The position numbers and the translations under genes were made by a program. A stretch of DNA of 64,000 bases from Fasciola hepatica (Eukaryota > Platyhelminthes > Trematoda > Plagiorchiida > Fasciolidae): positions 7,068,001-7,132,000 of the forward strand of contig CANUEZ040000191.1 of NCBI GenBank assembly GCA_948099385.1. The letters are read 5' to 3'. The notes beneath the pieces are model-generated. The model did not search any database, was not told the DNA's origin, and saw only the letters and a program-made list of their open reading frames with translations. This document shows positions 13,201 to 27,118 of the stretch, in pieces. Positions within the stretch are counted from its first letter, which is position 1, and each line of letters starts with the position of its first letter.

Positions 13201-16200
13201 ATATGATTCTCCATGCAGCTTGAACACTGAACTGACCATTGAAAATGATGGAAGCACTGTACAGCTGTTTGATCCGCTAAGGGAATCATGAGCATTGCAC
13301 ATGGACAGAGCCCACACGGGGACACGAACAAGGGTTGGGGTGAACGAATGTCAGTCGAACACGCATATCACAAGGCAATCCGTTATGGGTCTCAACGCTT
13401 TGTTCAACATATACAATACGTGATAAAACAAAATCCCCAAATTGGATTCCGGTTTCCCATTGGCTTTGAACGGTAACAATCAAATTCTCGCACACCGATC
13501 CAATCCTATGTTCCATTATTTCTCTATTTATGGGCCTATGTAAAACCAAGGCATTCCCTTATGATCAATCCCCACACAGATTGCTCATACAATGCGATAG
13601 AGCAGTAGCAGAGTAGATTTGTATAATATGATTCTCCATGCAGCTTGAACACTGAACTGACCATTGAAAATGATGGAAGCACTGTACAGCTGTTTGATCC
13701 GCTAAGGGAATCATGAGCATTGCACATGGACAGAGCCCACACGGGGACACGAACAAGGGTTGGGGTGAACGAATGTCAGTCGAACACCCAAACCACAAGG
13801 CTATCCGATATGGGTCTCAACGCATTGTTCAACATATACACTACATGATATAGCACAATCCCCAAATTGGATTCGGCTTTCAGTTTGGCTGTGTAAGATA
13901 ACAACATAATTATCGCACACCGATCCAATCCTATGTTCCATCACTTCTCTATTTATGGGCCTAAGTAAAACCAAGGCATTCCCTTATGAACAATCCCCAC
14001 ACAGATTGCTCATACAATGCAATAGAGCAGCAGCAGAGTAGATTTGTATAATATGATTCTCCATGCAGCTTGAACACTGAACTGACCATTGAAAATTATG
14101 GAAGCACTGTACAGCTGTTTGATCCGCTAAGGGAATCATGAGCATTGCACATGGACAGAGCCCACACGGGGACACGAACAAGGGTTGGGGTGAACGATTG
14201 TCAGTCGAACACCAAAACCACAAGGCTATCCGATATGGGTCTCAACGCTTTGTTCAACATATACACTACATGATATAGCACAATCCCCAAATTGGATTCG
14301 GCTTGCGCTTTTGCATTGAACGGTAACAACCAAATTCTCGCACACCGATCCAATTCTATGTCCCATCACTTCTCCATTTATGGGCCTAAGTGAAACCAAG
14401 GCATTCCATTATGAACAATCCCCACACAGATTGCTCATGCAATGCAATAGAGCAGTAGCAGAGTAGATTTGTATAATATGATTCTCCATGCAGCTTGAAC
14501 ACTGAACTGACCATTGAATATCATGGATTCACTGTACAGCTGTTTGATCCGCTAAGGGAATCATGAGCATTGCACATGGACAGAGCCCACACGGGGACAC
14601 GAACAAGGGTTGGGGTGAACGATTGTCAGTCGAACACCCAAACCACAAGGCTATCCGATATGGGTCTCAACGCTTTGTTCAACATATACAATACATGATA
14701 TAGCACAATCCCCAAATTGGATTCGACTTTCACTTTGGCTGTGTAAGATAACAACAAAATTCTCGCACACCGATCCAATCCTATGTTCCATCACTTCTCT
14801 ATTTATGGGCCTAAGTAAAACCAAGGCATTCCCTTATGAACAATCCCCACACAGATTGCTCATACAATGCAATAGAGCAGCAGCAGAGTAGATTTGTATA
14901 ATATGATTCTCCATGTAGCTTGAACACTGAACTGACCATTGAAAATGATGGAAACACTGTACAGCTGTTTGATCCGCTAAGGGAATCATGAGCATTGCAC
15001 ATGGCCAGAGCCCACACGGGGACACGAACAAGGGTTGGGGTGAACGATTGTCAGTCGAACACCCAAACCACAAGGCTATCCGATATGGGTCTCAACGCTT
15101 TGTTCAACATATACAATACATGATATAGCACAATCCCCAAATTGGATTCGGCTTTCGCTTTCGCTCTGAACGGTAACAACCAAATTCTCGCACACCGATC
15201 CAATCCTATATTCCATCACTTCTCTATTTAAGGGCCTAAGTAAAACCAAGGCATTCCCTTATGAACAATCCACACAGATTGCTCATACAATGCAATAGAG
15301 CAGTAGCAGAGTAGATTTGTATAATATGATTCTCCATGCAGCTTGAACAATGAACTGACCATTGAAAATTATAGAAGCACTGTACAGCTGTTTGATCCGC
15401 TAAGGGAATCATGAGCATTGCACATGGACAGAGCCCACACGGGGGAACGAACAAGGGTTGGGGTGAACGATTGTCAGTCGAACACCCAAACCACAAGGCT
15501 ATCCGATATGGGTCTCAACGCTTTGTTCAACATATACAATACATGATATAGCACAATCCCCAAATTGGCTTCGGCTTTCGCTTTCGCTTTGAAAGGTAAA
15601 AATCCAATTCTCGCACACCGATCCAATCCTATGTTCCATCACTTCTCTATTTATGGGCCTAAGTAAAACCAAGGCATTCCCTTATGAACAATCCCCACAC
15701 AGATTGCTCATACAATGCAATAGAGCAGTAGCAGAGTAGATTTGTATAATATGATTCTCCATGCAGCTTGAACACTGAACTGACCATTGGAAATGATGGA
15801 AGCGCTGTACAACTGATTGATCCGCTAAGTGAAGCATGAGCATTGCACATGGACAGAGCCCACACGGGGACACGAACAAGGGTTGGGGTGAACGAATGTC
15901 AGTCGAACACGCATATCACAAGGCAATCCGTTATGGGTCTCAACGCTTTGTTCAACATATACAATACGTGATAAAACAAAATCCCCAAATTGGATTCCGG
16001 TTTCCCATTGGCTTTGAACGGTAACAATCAAATTCTCGCACACCGATCCAATCCTATGTTCCATTATTTCTCTATTTATGGGCCTATGTAAAACCAAGGC
16101 ATTCCCTTATGAACAATCCCCACACAGATTGCTCATACAATGCAATAGAGCAGTAGCAGAGTAGATTTGTATAATATGATTCTCCATGCAGCTTGAACAC

Positions 16201-17200
16201 TGAACTGACCATTGAAAATGATGGAAGCACTGTACAGCTGTTTGATCCGCTAAGGGAATCATGAGCATTGCACATGGACAGAGCCCACACGGGGACACGA
16301 ACAAGGGTTGGGGTGAACGAATGTCAGTCGAACACCCAAACCACAAGGCTATCCGATATGGGTCTGAACGCTTTGTTCAACATATACACTACATGATATA
16401 GCACAATCCCCAAATTGGATTCGGCTTGCGCTTTTGCATTGAACGGTAACAACCAAATTCTCGCACACCGATCCAATCCTATGTTCCATCACTTCTCTAT
16501 TTGTGGGCCTAAATAAAACCAAGGCATTCCCTTATGAACAATCCACACACAGATTGCTCATACAATGCAATAGAGCAGTAGCAGAGTAGATTTGTATAAT
16601 ATGATACTCCATGCAGCTTGAACACTGAACTGACCATTGAAAATGATGGAAGCACTGTACAGCTGTTTGATCCGCTAAGGGAATCATGAGCATTGCACAT
16701 GGACAGAGCCCACACGGGGACACGAACAAGGGTTGGGGTGAACGAATGTCAGTCGAACACGCATATCACAAGGCAATCCGTTATGGGTCTCAACGCTTTG
16801 TTCAACATATACAATACGTGATAAAACAAAATCCCCAAATTGGATTCCGGTTTCCCATTGGCTTTGAACGGTAACAATCAAATTCTCGCACACCGATCCA
16901 ATCCTATGTTCCATTATTTCTCTATTTATGGGCCTAAGTAAAACCAAGGCATTCCCTTATGATCAATCCCCACACAGATTGCTCATACAATGCGATAGAG
17001 CAGTAGCAGAGTAGATTTGTATAATATGATTCTTCATGCAGCTTGAACACTGAACTGACCATTGAAAATGATGGAAGCACTGTACAGCTGTTTGATCCGC
17101 TAAGGGAATCATGAGCATTGCACATGGACAGAGCCCACACGGGGACACGAACAAGGGTTGGGGTGAACGAATGTCAGTCGAACACCCAAACCACAAGGCT
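10270..17200 (+). repeat. Two tandem copies of an 8-monomer higher-order unit (~3400 bp)
   Basis: Unit A is about 10270-13670 and unit B about 13670-17200, at offset 3400 and then 3398 after a two-base deletion near 15267. Eight successive monomers correspond one to one: GCAGCAGCAG at 10628 and 14028, the CCAATTCTATGTCCC end near 10952 and 14352, the ACATGGCCAG monomer at 11602 and 15002, TATTTAAGGG, ATTATAGAAG, GGAAGCGCTG, then a pair of GTGATAAAAC monomers 850 bp apart. Unit B has private changes, including GAATATCATGGATTC near 14516 and a TTGAAAGG, TAAAAATCC segment near 15590 that unit A lacks. Unit A also matches 1.4-5.9 kb, so this 8-mer existed before the long-range duplication or was formed from one of its copies. 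Confidence 0.85.
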
Positions 17201-19800
17201 ATCCGATATGGGTCTGAACGCTTTGTTCAACATATACACTACATGATATAGCACAATCCCCAAATTGGATTCGGCTTGCGCTTTTGCATTGAACGGTAAC
17301 AACCAAATTCTCGCACACCGATCCAATCCTATGTTCCATCACTTCTCTATTTGTGGGCCTAAATAAAACCAAGGCATTCCCTTATGAACAATCCACACAC
17401 AGATTGCTCATACAATGCAATAGAGCAGTAGCAGAGTAGATTTGTATAATATGATACTCCATGCAGCTTGAACACTGAACTGACCATTGAAAATGATGGA
17501 AGCACTGTACAGCTGTTTGATCCGCTAAGGGAATCATGAGCATTGCACATGGACAGAGCCCACACGGGACACGAACAAGGGTTGGGGTGAACGAATGTCA
17601 GTCGAACACCCAAATCACAAGGCTATCCGATATGGGTCTCAAAGCTTTGTTCAACATATACAATACATGATATAGCACAATCCCCAAATTGGCTTCGGCT
17701 TTCGCTTTCGCTTTGAAAGGTAAAAATCCAATTCTCGCACACCGATCCAATCCTATGTTCCATCACTTCTCTATTTATGGGCCTAAGTAAAACCAAGGCA
17801 TTCCCTTATGAACAATCCCCACACAGATTGCTCATACAATGCAATAGAGCAGTAGCAGAGTAGATTTGTATAATATGATACTCCATGCAGCTTGAACACT
17901 GAACTGACCATTGAAAATGATGGAAGCGCTGTACAACTGATTGATCCGCTAAGTGAAGCATGAGCATTGCACATGGACAGAGCCCACACGGGGACACGAA
18001 CAAGGGTTGGGGTGAACGAATGTCAGTCGAACACGCATATCACAAGGCAATCCGTCATGGGTCTCAACGCTTTGTTCAACATATACAATACGTGATAAAA
18101 CAAAATCCCCAAATTGGATTCCGGTTTCCCATTGGCTTTGAACGGTAACAATCAAATTCTCGCACACCGATCCAATCCTATGTTCCATTATTTCTCTATT
18201 TATGGGCCTATGTAAAACCAAGGCATTCCCTTATGATCAATCCCCACACAGATTGCTCATACAATGCAATAGAGCAGTAGCAGAGTAGATTTGTATAATA
18301 TGATTCTCCATGCAGCTTGAACACTGAACTGACCATTGAAAATGATGGAAGCACTGTACAGCTGTTTGATCCGCTAAGGGAATCATGAGCATTGCACATG
18401 GACAGAGCCCACACGGGGACACGAACAAGGGTTGGGGTGAACGATTGTCAGTCGAACACCCAAACCACAAGGCTATCCGATATGGGTCTGAACGCTTTGT
18501 TCAACATATACACTACATGATATAGCACAATCCCCAAATTGGATTCGGCTTGCGCTTTTGCATTGAACGGTAACAACCAAATTCTCGCACACCGATCCAA
18601 TCCTATGTTCCATCACTTCTCTATTTGTGGGCCTAAATAAAACCAAGGCATTCCCTTATGAACAATCCACACACAGATTGCTCATACAATGCAATAGAGC
18701 AGTAGCAGAGTAGATTTGTATAATATGATACTCCATGCAGCTTGAACACTGAACTGACCATTGAAAATGATGGAAGCACTGTACAGCTGTTTGATCCGCT
18801 AAGGGAATCATGAGCATTGCACATGGACAGAGCCCACACGGGGACACGAACAAGGGTTGGGGTGAACGAATGTCAGTCGAACACGCATATCACAAGGCAA
18901 TCCGTTATGGGTCTCAACGCTTTGTTCAACATATACAATACGTGATAAAACAAAATCCCCAAATTGGATTCCGGTTTCCCATTGGCTTTGAACGGTAACA
19001 ATCAAATTCTCGCACACCGATCCAATCCTATGTTCCATTATTTCTCTATTTATGGGCCTATGTAAAACCAAGGCATTCCCTTATGATCAATCCCCACACA
19101 GATTGCTCATACAATGCGATAGAGCAGTAGCAGAGTAGATTTGTATAATATGATTCTCCATGCAGCTTGAACACTGAACTGACCATTGAAAATGATGGAA
19201 GCACTGTACAGCTGTTTGATCCGCTAAGGGAATCATGAGCATTGCACATGGACAGAGCCCACACGGGGACACGAACAAGGGTTGGGGTAAACGAATGTCA
19301 GTCGAACACCCAAACCACAAGGCTATCCGATATGGGTCTGAACGCTTTGTTCAACATATACACTACATGATATAGCACAATCCTCAAATTGGATTCGGCT
19401 TGCGCTTTTGCATTGAACGGTAACAACCAAATTCTCGCACACCGATCCAATCCTATGTTCCATCACTTCTCTATTTGTGGGCCTAAATAAAACCAAGGCA
19501 TTCCCTTATGAACAATCCACACACAGATTGCTCATACAATGCAATAGAGCAGTAGCAGAGTAGATTTGTATTATATGATTCTCCATGCAGCTTGAACACT
19601 GAACTGACCATTGAAAATGATGGAAGCACTGTACAGCTGTTTGATCCGCTAAGGGAATCATGAGCATTGCACATGGACAGAGCCCACACGGGGACACGAA
19701 CAAGGGTTGGGGTGAACGAATGTCAGTCGAACACCCAAATCACAAGGCTATCCGATATGGGTCTCAAAGCTTTGTTCAACATATACACTACATGATATAG
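15560..19800 (+). repeat. Two tandem copies of a 5-monomer higher-order unit (~2124 bp)
   Basis: Segments 15560-17680 and 17680-19800 correspond at offset 2124. Markers in both are the TTGAAAGG, TAAAAATCC ending (15590 and 17710), GGAAGCGCTG (15800 and 17924), paired GTGATAAAAC monomers, TGATCAATCCCC starts, GCGATAGAGC (near 16992 and 19116), the TTTGTGGGCCTAAATAAAACC starts, and a CTCAAAGCTTTG variant in the fifth monomer. The 5-mer begins inside unit B of the 8-mer, so its first copy overlaps the last part of the 8-mer block. Sequence after 19800 no longer follows the pattern. Confidence 0.85.
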
Positions 19801-21035
19801 CACAATCCCCAAATTGGATTCGGCTTTCGCTTTCGCTTTGAACGGTAACAACCAAATTCTCGCACACCGATCCAATCCTATGTTCCATCACTTCTCTATT
19901 TATGGGCCTAAGTAAAACCAAGGCATTCCCTTATGAACAATCCCCACACAGATTGCTCATGCAATGCAATACAGCATAGCAGAGTAGATTTGTACAATAT
20001 GATTATCCATGCAGCTTGAACACTGAACTGACCATTGGAAATGATGGAAGCACTGTACAACTGATTGATCCGCTAAGTGAAGCATGAGCATTGCACATGG
20101 ACAGAGCCCACACGGGGACACGATCAAGGGTTGGGGTGAACGATTGTCAGTCGAACACCCAAACCACAAGGCTATCCGATATGGGTCTCAACGCATTGTT
20201 CAACATATACAATACATGATATAGCAAAATCCCCAAATTGGATTCCCGTTTCCCTTTGGCTTTGAACGGTAACAATCAAATTCTCGCACACCGATCCAAT
20301 CCCATGTTCCATCACTTCTCTATTTATGGGCCTAAGTAAAACCAAGGCATTCCCTTATGAACAATCCCCACACAGATTGCTCATACAATGCAATAGAGCA
20401 GTAGCAGATTAAATTTGTATAATATGATTCTCCATGCAGCTTGAACACTGAACTGACCATTGAAAATGATGGAAGCACTGTACAGCTGTTTGATCCGCTA
20501 AGGGAATCATGAGCATTGCACATGGCCAGAGCCCACACGGGGACACGAGCAAGGGTTGGGGTGAACGAATGTCAGTCGAACACCAAAACCACAAGGCTAT
20601 CCGATATGGGTCTCAACGCTTTGTTCAACATATACACTACATGATATAGCACAATCCCCAAATTGGATTCGGCTTGCGCTTTTGCATTGAACGGTAACAA
20701 CCAAATTCTCGCACACCGATCCAATTCTATGTCCCATCACTTCTCCATTTATGGGCCCAAGTGAAACCAAGGCATTCCCTTATGAACAATCCCCACACAG
20801 ATTGCTCATACAATGCAATAGAGCAGTAGCAGAGTAGATTTGTATAATATGATTCTCCATGCAGCTTGAACACTGAACTGACCATTGAAAATTATGGAAG
20901 CACTGTACAGCTGTTTGATCCGCTAAGGGAATCATGAGCATTGCACATGGACTGAGCCCACACGGGACACGAACAAGGGTTGGGCTGAACGATTGTCAGT
21001 CGAACACCCAAACCACAAGGCTACCCGATATGGGT
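19801..21035 (+). repeat. Transition monomers after the pentamer block
   Basis: This stretch holds the monomers starting at 19901 (short form with CAATACAGCATAGCAG, ACAACTGATTG and GTGAAGC), 20325 (GCAGATTAAATTTG, ACATGGCCAG) and 20750 (ACTGAGCCC, CACACGGGACACG, GGGCTGAACG). The 19901 copy resembles the monomers at 786 and 8432 about 11-19 kb away. That places the short-form class in several separate parts of the left third. No gene or other element is seen. Confidence 0.85.
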
Positions 21036-22450
21036 CTCAACGCTTTGTTCAACATATACACTACATGATATAGCACAATCCCCAAATTGGATTCGGCTTG
21101 CGCTTTTGCATTGAAGGGTAACAACCAAATTCTCGCACACCGATCCAATTCTATGTCCCATCAATTCTCCATTTATGGGCCTAAGTTAAACCAAGGCATT
21201 CCATTATGAACAATCCCCACACAGATTGCTCATACAATGCAATAGAGCAGTAGCAGAGTAGATTTGTATAATATGATTCTCCATGCAGCTTGAACACTGA
21301 ACTGACCATTGAAAATGATGGAAGCACTGTACAGCTGTTTGATCCGCTAAGGGAATCATGAGCATTGCACATGGACAGAGCCCACACGGGGACACGAACA
21401 AGGGTTGGGGTGAACGATTGTCAGTCGAACACCCAAACCACAAGGCTATCCGATATGGGTCTCAACGCTTTGTTCAACATATACAATACATGATATAGCA
21501 CAATCCCCAAATTGGATTCGGCTTTCACTTTGGCTGTGTAAGATAACAACAAAATTCTCGCACACCGATCCAATCCTATGTTCCATCACTTCTCTATTTA
21601 TGGGCCTAAGTAAAACCAAGGCATTCCCTTATGAACAATCCCCACACAGATTGCTCATACAATGCAATAGAGCAGCAGCAGAGTAGATTTGTATAATATG
21701 ATTCTCCATGCAGCTTGTACACTGAACTGACCATTGAAAATGATGGAAACACTGTACAGCTGTTTGATCCGCTAAGGGAATCATGAGCATTGCACATGGA
21801 CAGAGCCCACACGGGGACACGAACAAGGGTTGGGGTGAACGAATGTCAGTCGAACACCCAAACCACAAGGCTATCCGATATGGGTCTCAACGCTTTGTTC
21901 AACATATACACTACATGATATAGCACAATCCCCAAATTGGATTCGGCTTGCGCTTTTGCATTGAAGGGTAACAACCAAATTCTCGCACACCGATCCAATT
22001 CTATGTCCCATCAATTCTCCATTTATGGGCCTAAGTTAAACCAAGGCATTCCATTATGAACAATCCCCACACAGATTGCTCATACAATGCAATAGAGCAG
22101 TAGCAGAGTAGATTTGTATAATATGATTCTCCATGCAGCTTGAACACTGAACTGACCATTGAAAATGATGGAAGCACTGTACAGCTGTTTGATCCGCTAA
22201 GGGAATCATGAGCATTGCACATGGACAGAGCCCACACGGGGACACGAACAAGGGTTGGGGTGAACGAATGTCAGTCGAACACCCAAACCACAAGGCTATC
22301 CGATATGGGTCTCAACGCTTTGTTCAACATATACAATACATGATATAGCACAATCCCCAAATTGGATTCGGCTTTCATTTTGGCTGTGTAAGATAACAAC
22401 AAAATTCTCGCACACCGATCCAATCCTATGATCCATCACTTCTCTATTTG
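21036..22450 (+). repeat. Dimer-spaced duplication (offset 850 bp)
   Basis: Bases 21036-21600 and 21886-22450 match at offset 850 bp. Both share the endings GCATTGAAGGGTAAC and CATCAATTCTCC, the start CTAAGTTAAACC followed by CATTCCATTATG, and TGTGTAAGATAAC. The second copy has a few changes (GAATGTCAG versus GATTGTCAG, TTCATTTTGG versus TTCACTTTGG, ATGATCCATC). The monomer between them (21599) is of another type with GCAGCAGCAG and CAGCTTGTACAC, so the pattern is a partial A-B-A. Confidence 0.8.
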
Positions 22451-25400
22451 TGGGCCTAAGTAAAACCAAGGCATTCCCTTATGATCAATCCCCACACAGA
22501 TTGCTCATACAATGCAATAGAGCAGTAGCAGATTAGATTTGTATAATATGATTCTCCATGCAGCTTGAACACTGAACTGACCATTGAAAATTATGGAAGC
22601 ACTGTACAGCTGTTTGATCCGCTAAGGGAATCATGAGCATTGCACATGGACAGAGCCCACACGGGGACACGAACAAGGGTTGGGGTGAACGATTGTCAGT
22701 CGAACACCCAAACCACAAGGCTATCCGATATGGGTCTCAACGCTTTGTTCAACATATACACTACATGATATAGCACAATCCCCAAATTGGATTCGGCTTT
22801 CGCTTTCGCTTTGAACGGTAACAACCAAATTCTCGCACACCGATCCAATCCTATGTTCCATCACTTCTCTATTTATGGGCCTAAGTAAAACCAAGGCATT
22901 CCCTTATGAACAATCCCCACACAGATTGCTCATACAATGCAATAGAGCAGTAGCAGAGTAGATTTGTATAATATGATTCTCCATGCAGCTTGAACACTGA
23001 ACTGACCATTGAAAATGATGGAAGCACTGTACAGCTGTTTGATCCGCTAAGGGAATCATGAGCATTGCACATGGACAGAGCCCACACGGGGACACGAACA
23101 AGGGTTGGGGTGAACGAATGTCAGTCGAACACCCATATCACAAGGCTATCCGATATGGGTCTCAACGCTTTGTTCAACATATACAATACGTGATATAGCA
23201 AAATCCCCAAATTGGATTCCGGTTTCCCATTGGCTTTGAACGGTAACAATCAAATTCTCGCACACCGATCCAATCCTATGTTCCATTATTTCTCTATTTA
23301 TGGGCCTACGTAAAACCAAGGCATTCCCTTATGATCAATCCCCACACAGATTGCTCATACAATGCAATAGAGCAGTAGCAGAGTAGATTTGTATAATATG
23401 ATTCTCCATGCAGCTTGAACACTGAACTGACCATTGAAAATGATGGAAGCACTGTACAGCTGTTTGATCCGCTAAGGGAATCATGAGCATTGCACATGGA
23501 CAGAGCCCACACGGGGACACGAACAAGGGTTGGGGTGAACGAATGTCAGTCGAACACCCAAATCACAAGGCTATCCGATATGGGTCTCAACGCTTTGTTC
23601 AACATATACAATACATGATATAGCACAATCCCCAAATTCGATTCGGCTTGCGCTTTTGCATTGAACGGTAACAACCAAATTCTCGCACACCGATCCAATC
23701 CTATGTTCCATCACTTCTCTATTTTTGGGCCTAAGTTAAACCAAGGCATTCCCTTATGAACAATCCCCACACAGATTGCTCATACAATGCAATAGAGCAG
23801 TAGCAGAGTAGATTTGTATAATATGATACTCCATGCAGCTTGAACACTGAACTGACCATTGAAAATGATGGAAGCACTGTACAGCTGTTTGATCCGCTAA
23901 GGGAATCATGAGCATTGCACATGGACAGAGCCCACACGGGACAAGAACAAGGGTTGGGGTGAAGGAATGTCAGTCGAACACCCAAATCACAAGGCTATCC
24001 GATATGGGTCTCAACGCTTTGTTCAACATTTACACTACATGATATAGCACAATCCCCAAATTGGATTCGGCTTTCGCTTTCGCTTTGAACGGTAACAACC
24101 AAATTCTCGCACACCGATCCAATCCTATGTTCCATCACTTCTCTATTTATGGGCTTAAGTAAAACCAAGGCATTCCCTTATGAACAATCCCCACACAGAT
24201 TGCTCATACAATGCAATAGAGCAGTAGCAGAGTAGATTTGTATAATATGATTCTCCATGCAGCTTGAACACTGAACTGACCATTGAAAATGATGTAAACA
24301 CTGTACAGCTGTTTGATCCGCTAAGGGAATCATGAGCATTGCACATGGACAGAGCCCACACGGGGACACGAACAAGGGTTGGGGTGAACGAATGTCAGTC
24401 GAACACCCAAATCACAAGGCTATCCGATATGGGTCTGAACGCTTTGTTCAACATATACAATACATGATATAGCACAATCCCCAAATTCGATTCGGCTTGC
24501 GCTTTTGCATTGAACGGTAACAACCAAATTCTCGCACACCGATCCAATCCTATGTTCCATCACTTCTCTATTTATGGGCCTAAGTAAAACCAAGGCATTC
24601 CCTTATGAACAATCCCCACACAGATTGCTCATACAATGCAATAGAGCAGTAGCAGAGTAGATTTGTATAATATGATTCTCCATGCAGCTTGAACACTGAA
24701 CTGACCATTGAAAATGATGGAAGCACTGTACAGCTGTTTGATCCGCTAAGGGAATCATGAGCATTGCACATGGACAGAGCCCACACGGGGAAAAGAACAA
24801 GGGTTTGGGTGAACGAATGTCAGTCGAACACCCAAATCACAAGGCTATCCGATATGGGTCTAAACGCTTTGTTCAACATATACAATACATGATATAGCAC
24901 AATCCCCAAATTGGATTCGGCTTTCGCTTTCGCTTTGAAAGGTAACAACCAAATTCTCGCACACCGATCCAATCCTATGTTCCATCACTTCTCTATTTAT
25001 GGGCCTAAGTAAAACCAAGGCATTCCCTTAAGAACAATCCACACAGATTGCTCATACAATGCAATAGAGCAGTAGCAGAGTAGATTTGTATAATATGATT
25101 CTCCATGCAGCTTGAACACTGAACTGACCATTGGAAATGATGGAAGCACTGTACAACTGATTGATCCGCTAAGGGAATCATGAGCATTGCACATGGACAG
25201 AGCCCACACGGGGACACGAACAAGGGTTGGGGTGAACGAATGTCAGTCGAACACCCATATCACAAGGCAATACGTTATGGGTCTCAACGCTTTGTTCAAC
25301 ATATACAATACGTGATATAGCAAAATCCCCAAATTGGATTCCGGTTTCCCATTGGCTTTGAACGGTAACAATCAAATTCTCGCACACCGATCCAATCCCA

Positions 25401-27118
25401 TGTTCCATTATTTCTCTATTTATGGGCCTATGTAAAACCAAGGCATTCCCTTATGATCAATCCACACACAGATTGCTCATACAATGCAATAGAGCAGTAG
25501 CAGAGTAGATTTGTATTATATGATTCTCCATGCAGCTTGAACACTGAACTGACCATTGAAAATGATGGAAGCACTGTACAGCTGTTTGATCCGCTAAGGG
25601 AATCATGAGCATTGCACATGGACAGAGCCCACACGGGGACACGAACAAGGGTTGGGGTGAACGAATGTCAGTCGAACACCCAAATCACAAGGCTATCCCA
25701 TATGGGTCTCAACGGTTTGTTCAACATTTACACTACATGATATAGCACAATCCGCAAATTCGATTCGGCTTGCGCTTTTGCATTGAACGGTAACAACCGA
25801 ATTCTCGCACACCGATCCAATCCTATGTTCCATCACTTCTCTATTTATGGGCCTAAGTTAAACCAAGGCATTCCCTTATGAACAATCCACACTAGATTGC
25901 TCATACAATGCAATAGAGCAGTAGCAGAGTAGATTTGTATAATATGATACTCCATGCAGCTTGAACACTGAACTGACCATTGAAAATGATGGAAGCACTG
26001 TACAGCTGTTTGATCCGCTAAGGGAATCATGAGCATTGCACATGGACAGAGCCCACACGGGGACACGAACAAGGGTTGGGGTGAACGAATGTCAGTCGAA
26101 CACCCAAATCACAAGGCTATCCGATATGGGTCTCAACGCTTTGTTCAACATTTACACTACATGATATAGCACAATCCCCAAATTGGATTCGGCTTGCGCT
26201 TTCGCTTTGAACGGTAACAACCAAATTCTCGCACACCGATCCAATCCTATGTTCCATCACTTCTCTATTTATGGGCCTAAGTAAAACCAAGGCATTCCCT
26301 TATGAACAATCCCCACACAGATTGCTCATACAATGCAATAGAGCAGTAGCAGAGTAGATTTGTATAATATGATTCTCCATGCAGCTTGAACACTGAACTG
26401 ACCATTGAAAATGATGTAAACACTGTACAGCTGTTTGATCCGCTAAGGGAATCATGAGCATTGCACATGGACAGAGCCCACACGGGGACACGAACAAGGG
26501 TTGGGGTGAACGAATGTCAGTCGAACACCCAAACCACAAGGCTATCCGATATGGGTCTGAACGCTTTGTTCAACATAAACACTACATGATATAGCACAAT
26601 CCCCAAATTCGATTCGGCTTGCGCTTTTGCATTGAGCGGTAACAACGAAATTCTCGCACACCGATCCAATCCTATGTTCCATCACTTCTCTATTTATGGG
26701 CCTAAGTAAAACCAAGGCATTCCCTTATGAACAATCCCCACACAGATTGGTCATACAATGCAATAGAGCAGTAGCAGAGTAGATTTGTATAATATGATTC
26801 TCCATGCAGCTTGAACACTGAACTGACCATTGAAAATGATGGAAGCACTGTACAGCTGTTTGATCCGCTAAGGGAATCATGAGCATTGCACATGGACAGA
26901 GCCCACACGGGACACGAACATGGGTTGGGGTGAACGAATGTCAGTCGAACACCCAAACCACAAGGCTATCCGATATGGGTCTCAACGCTTTGTTCAACAT
27001 ATACAATACATGATATAGCACAATCCCCAAATTGGCTTCGGCTTTCGCTTTGGCTTCGAACGGTAACAACCAAATTCTCGCACACCGATCCAATCCTATG
27101 TTCCATCACTTCTCTATT
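22451..27118 (+). repeat. Imperfect pair of 5-monomer units (~2122-2124 bp)
   Basis: Monomers starting at 22874, 23299, 23724, 24148 and 24573 correspond to those at 24998, 25421, 25846, 26270 and 26695. Shared markers are ACCCATATCAC with ATACGTGATATAGC (23130 and 25252), TGATCAATCC starts, CTAAGTTAAACC with TGATACTCC, and GATGTAAACACTG (24294 and 26414). The last variant occurs only in these two monomers. Many private substitutions separate the two units, so this pair is older than the pentamer at 15.6-19.8 kb. The short lead-in from 22451 is an ordinary monomer. Confidence 0.75.
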
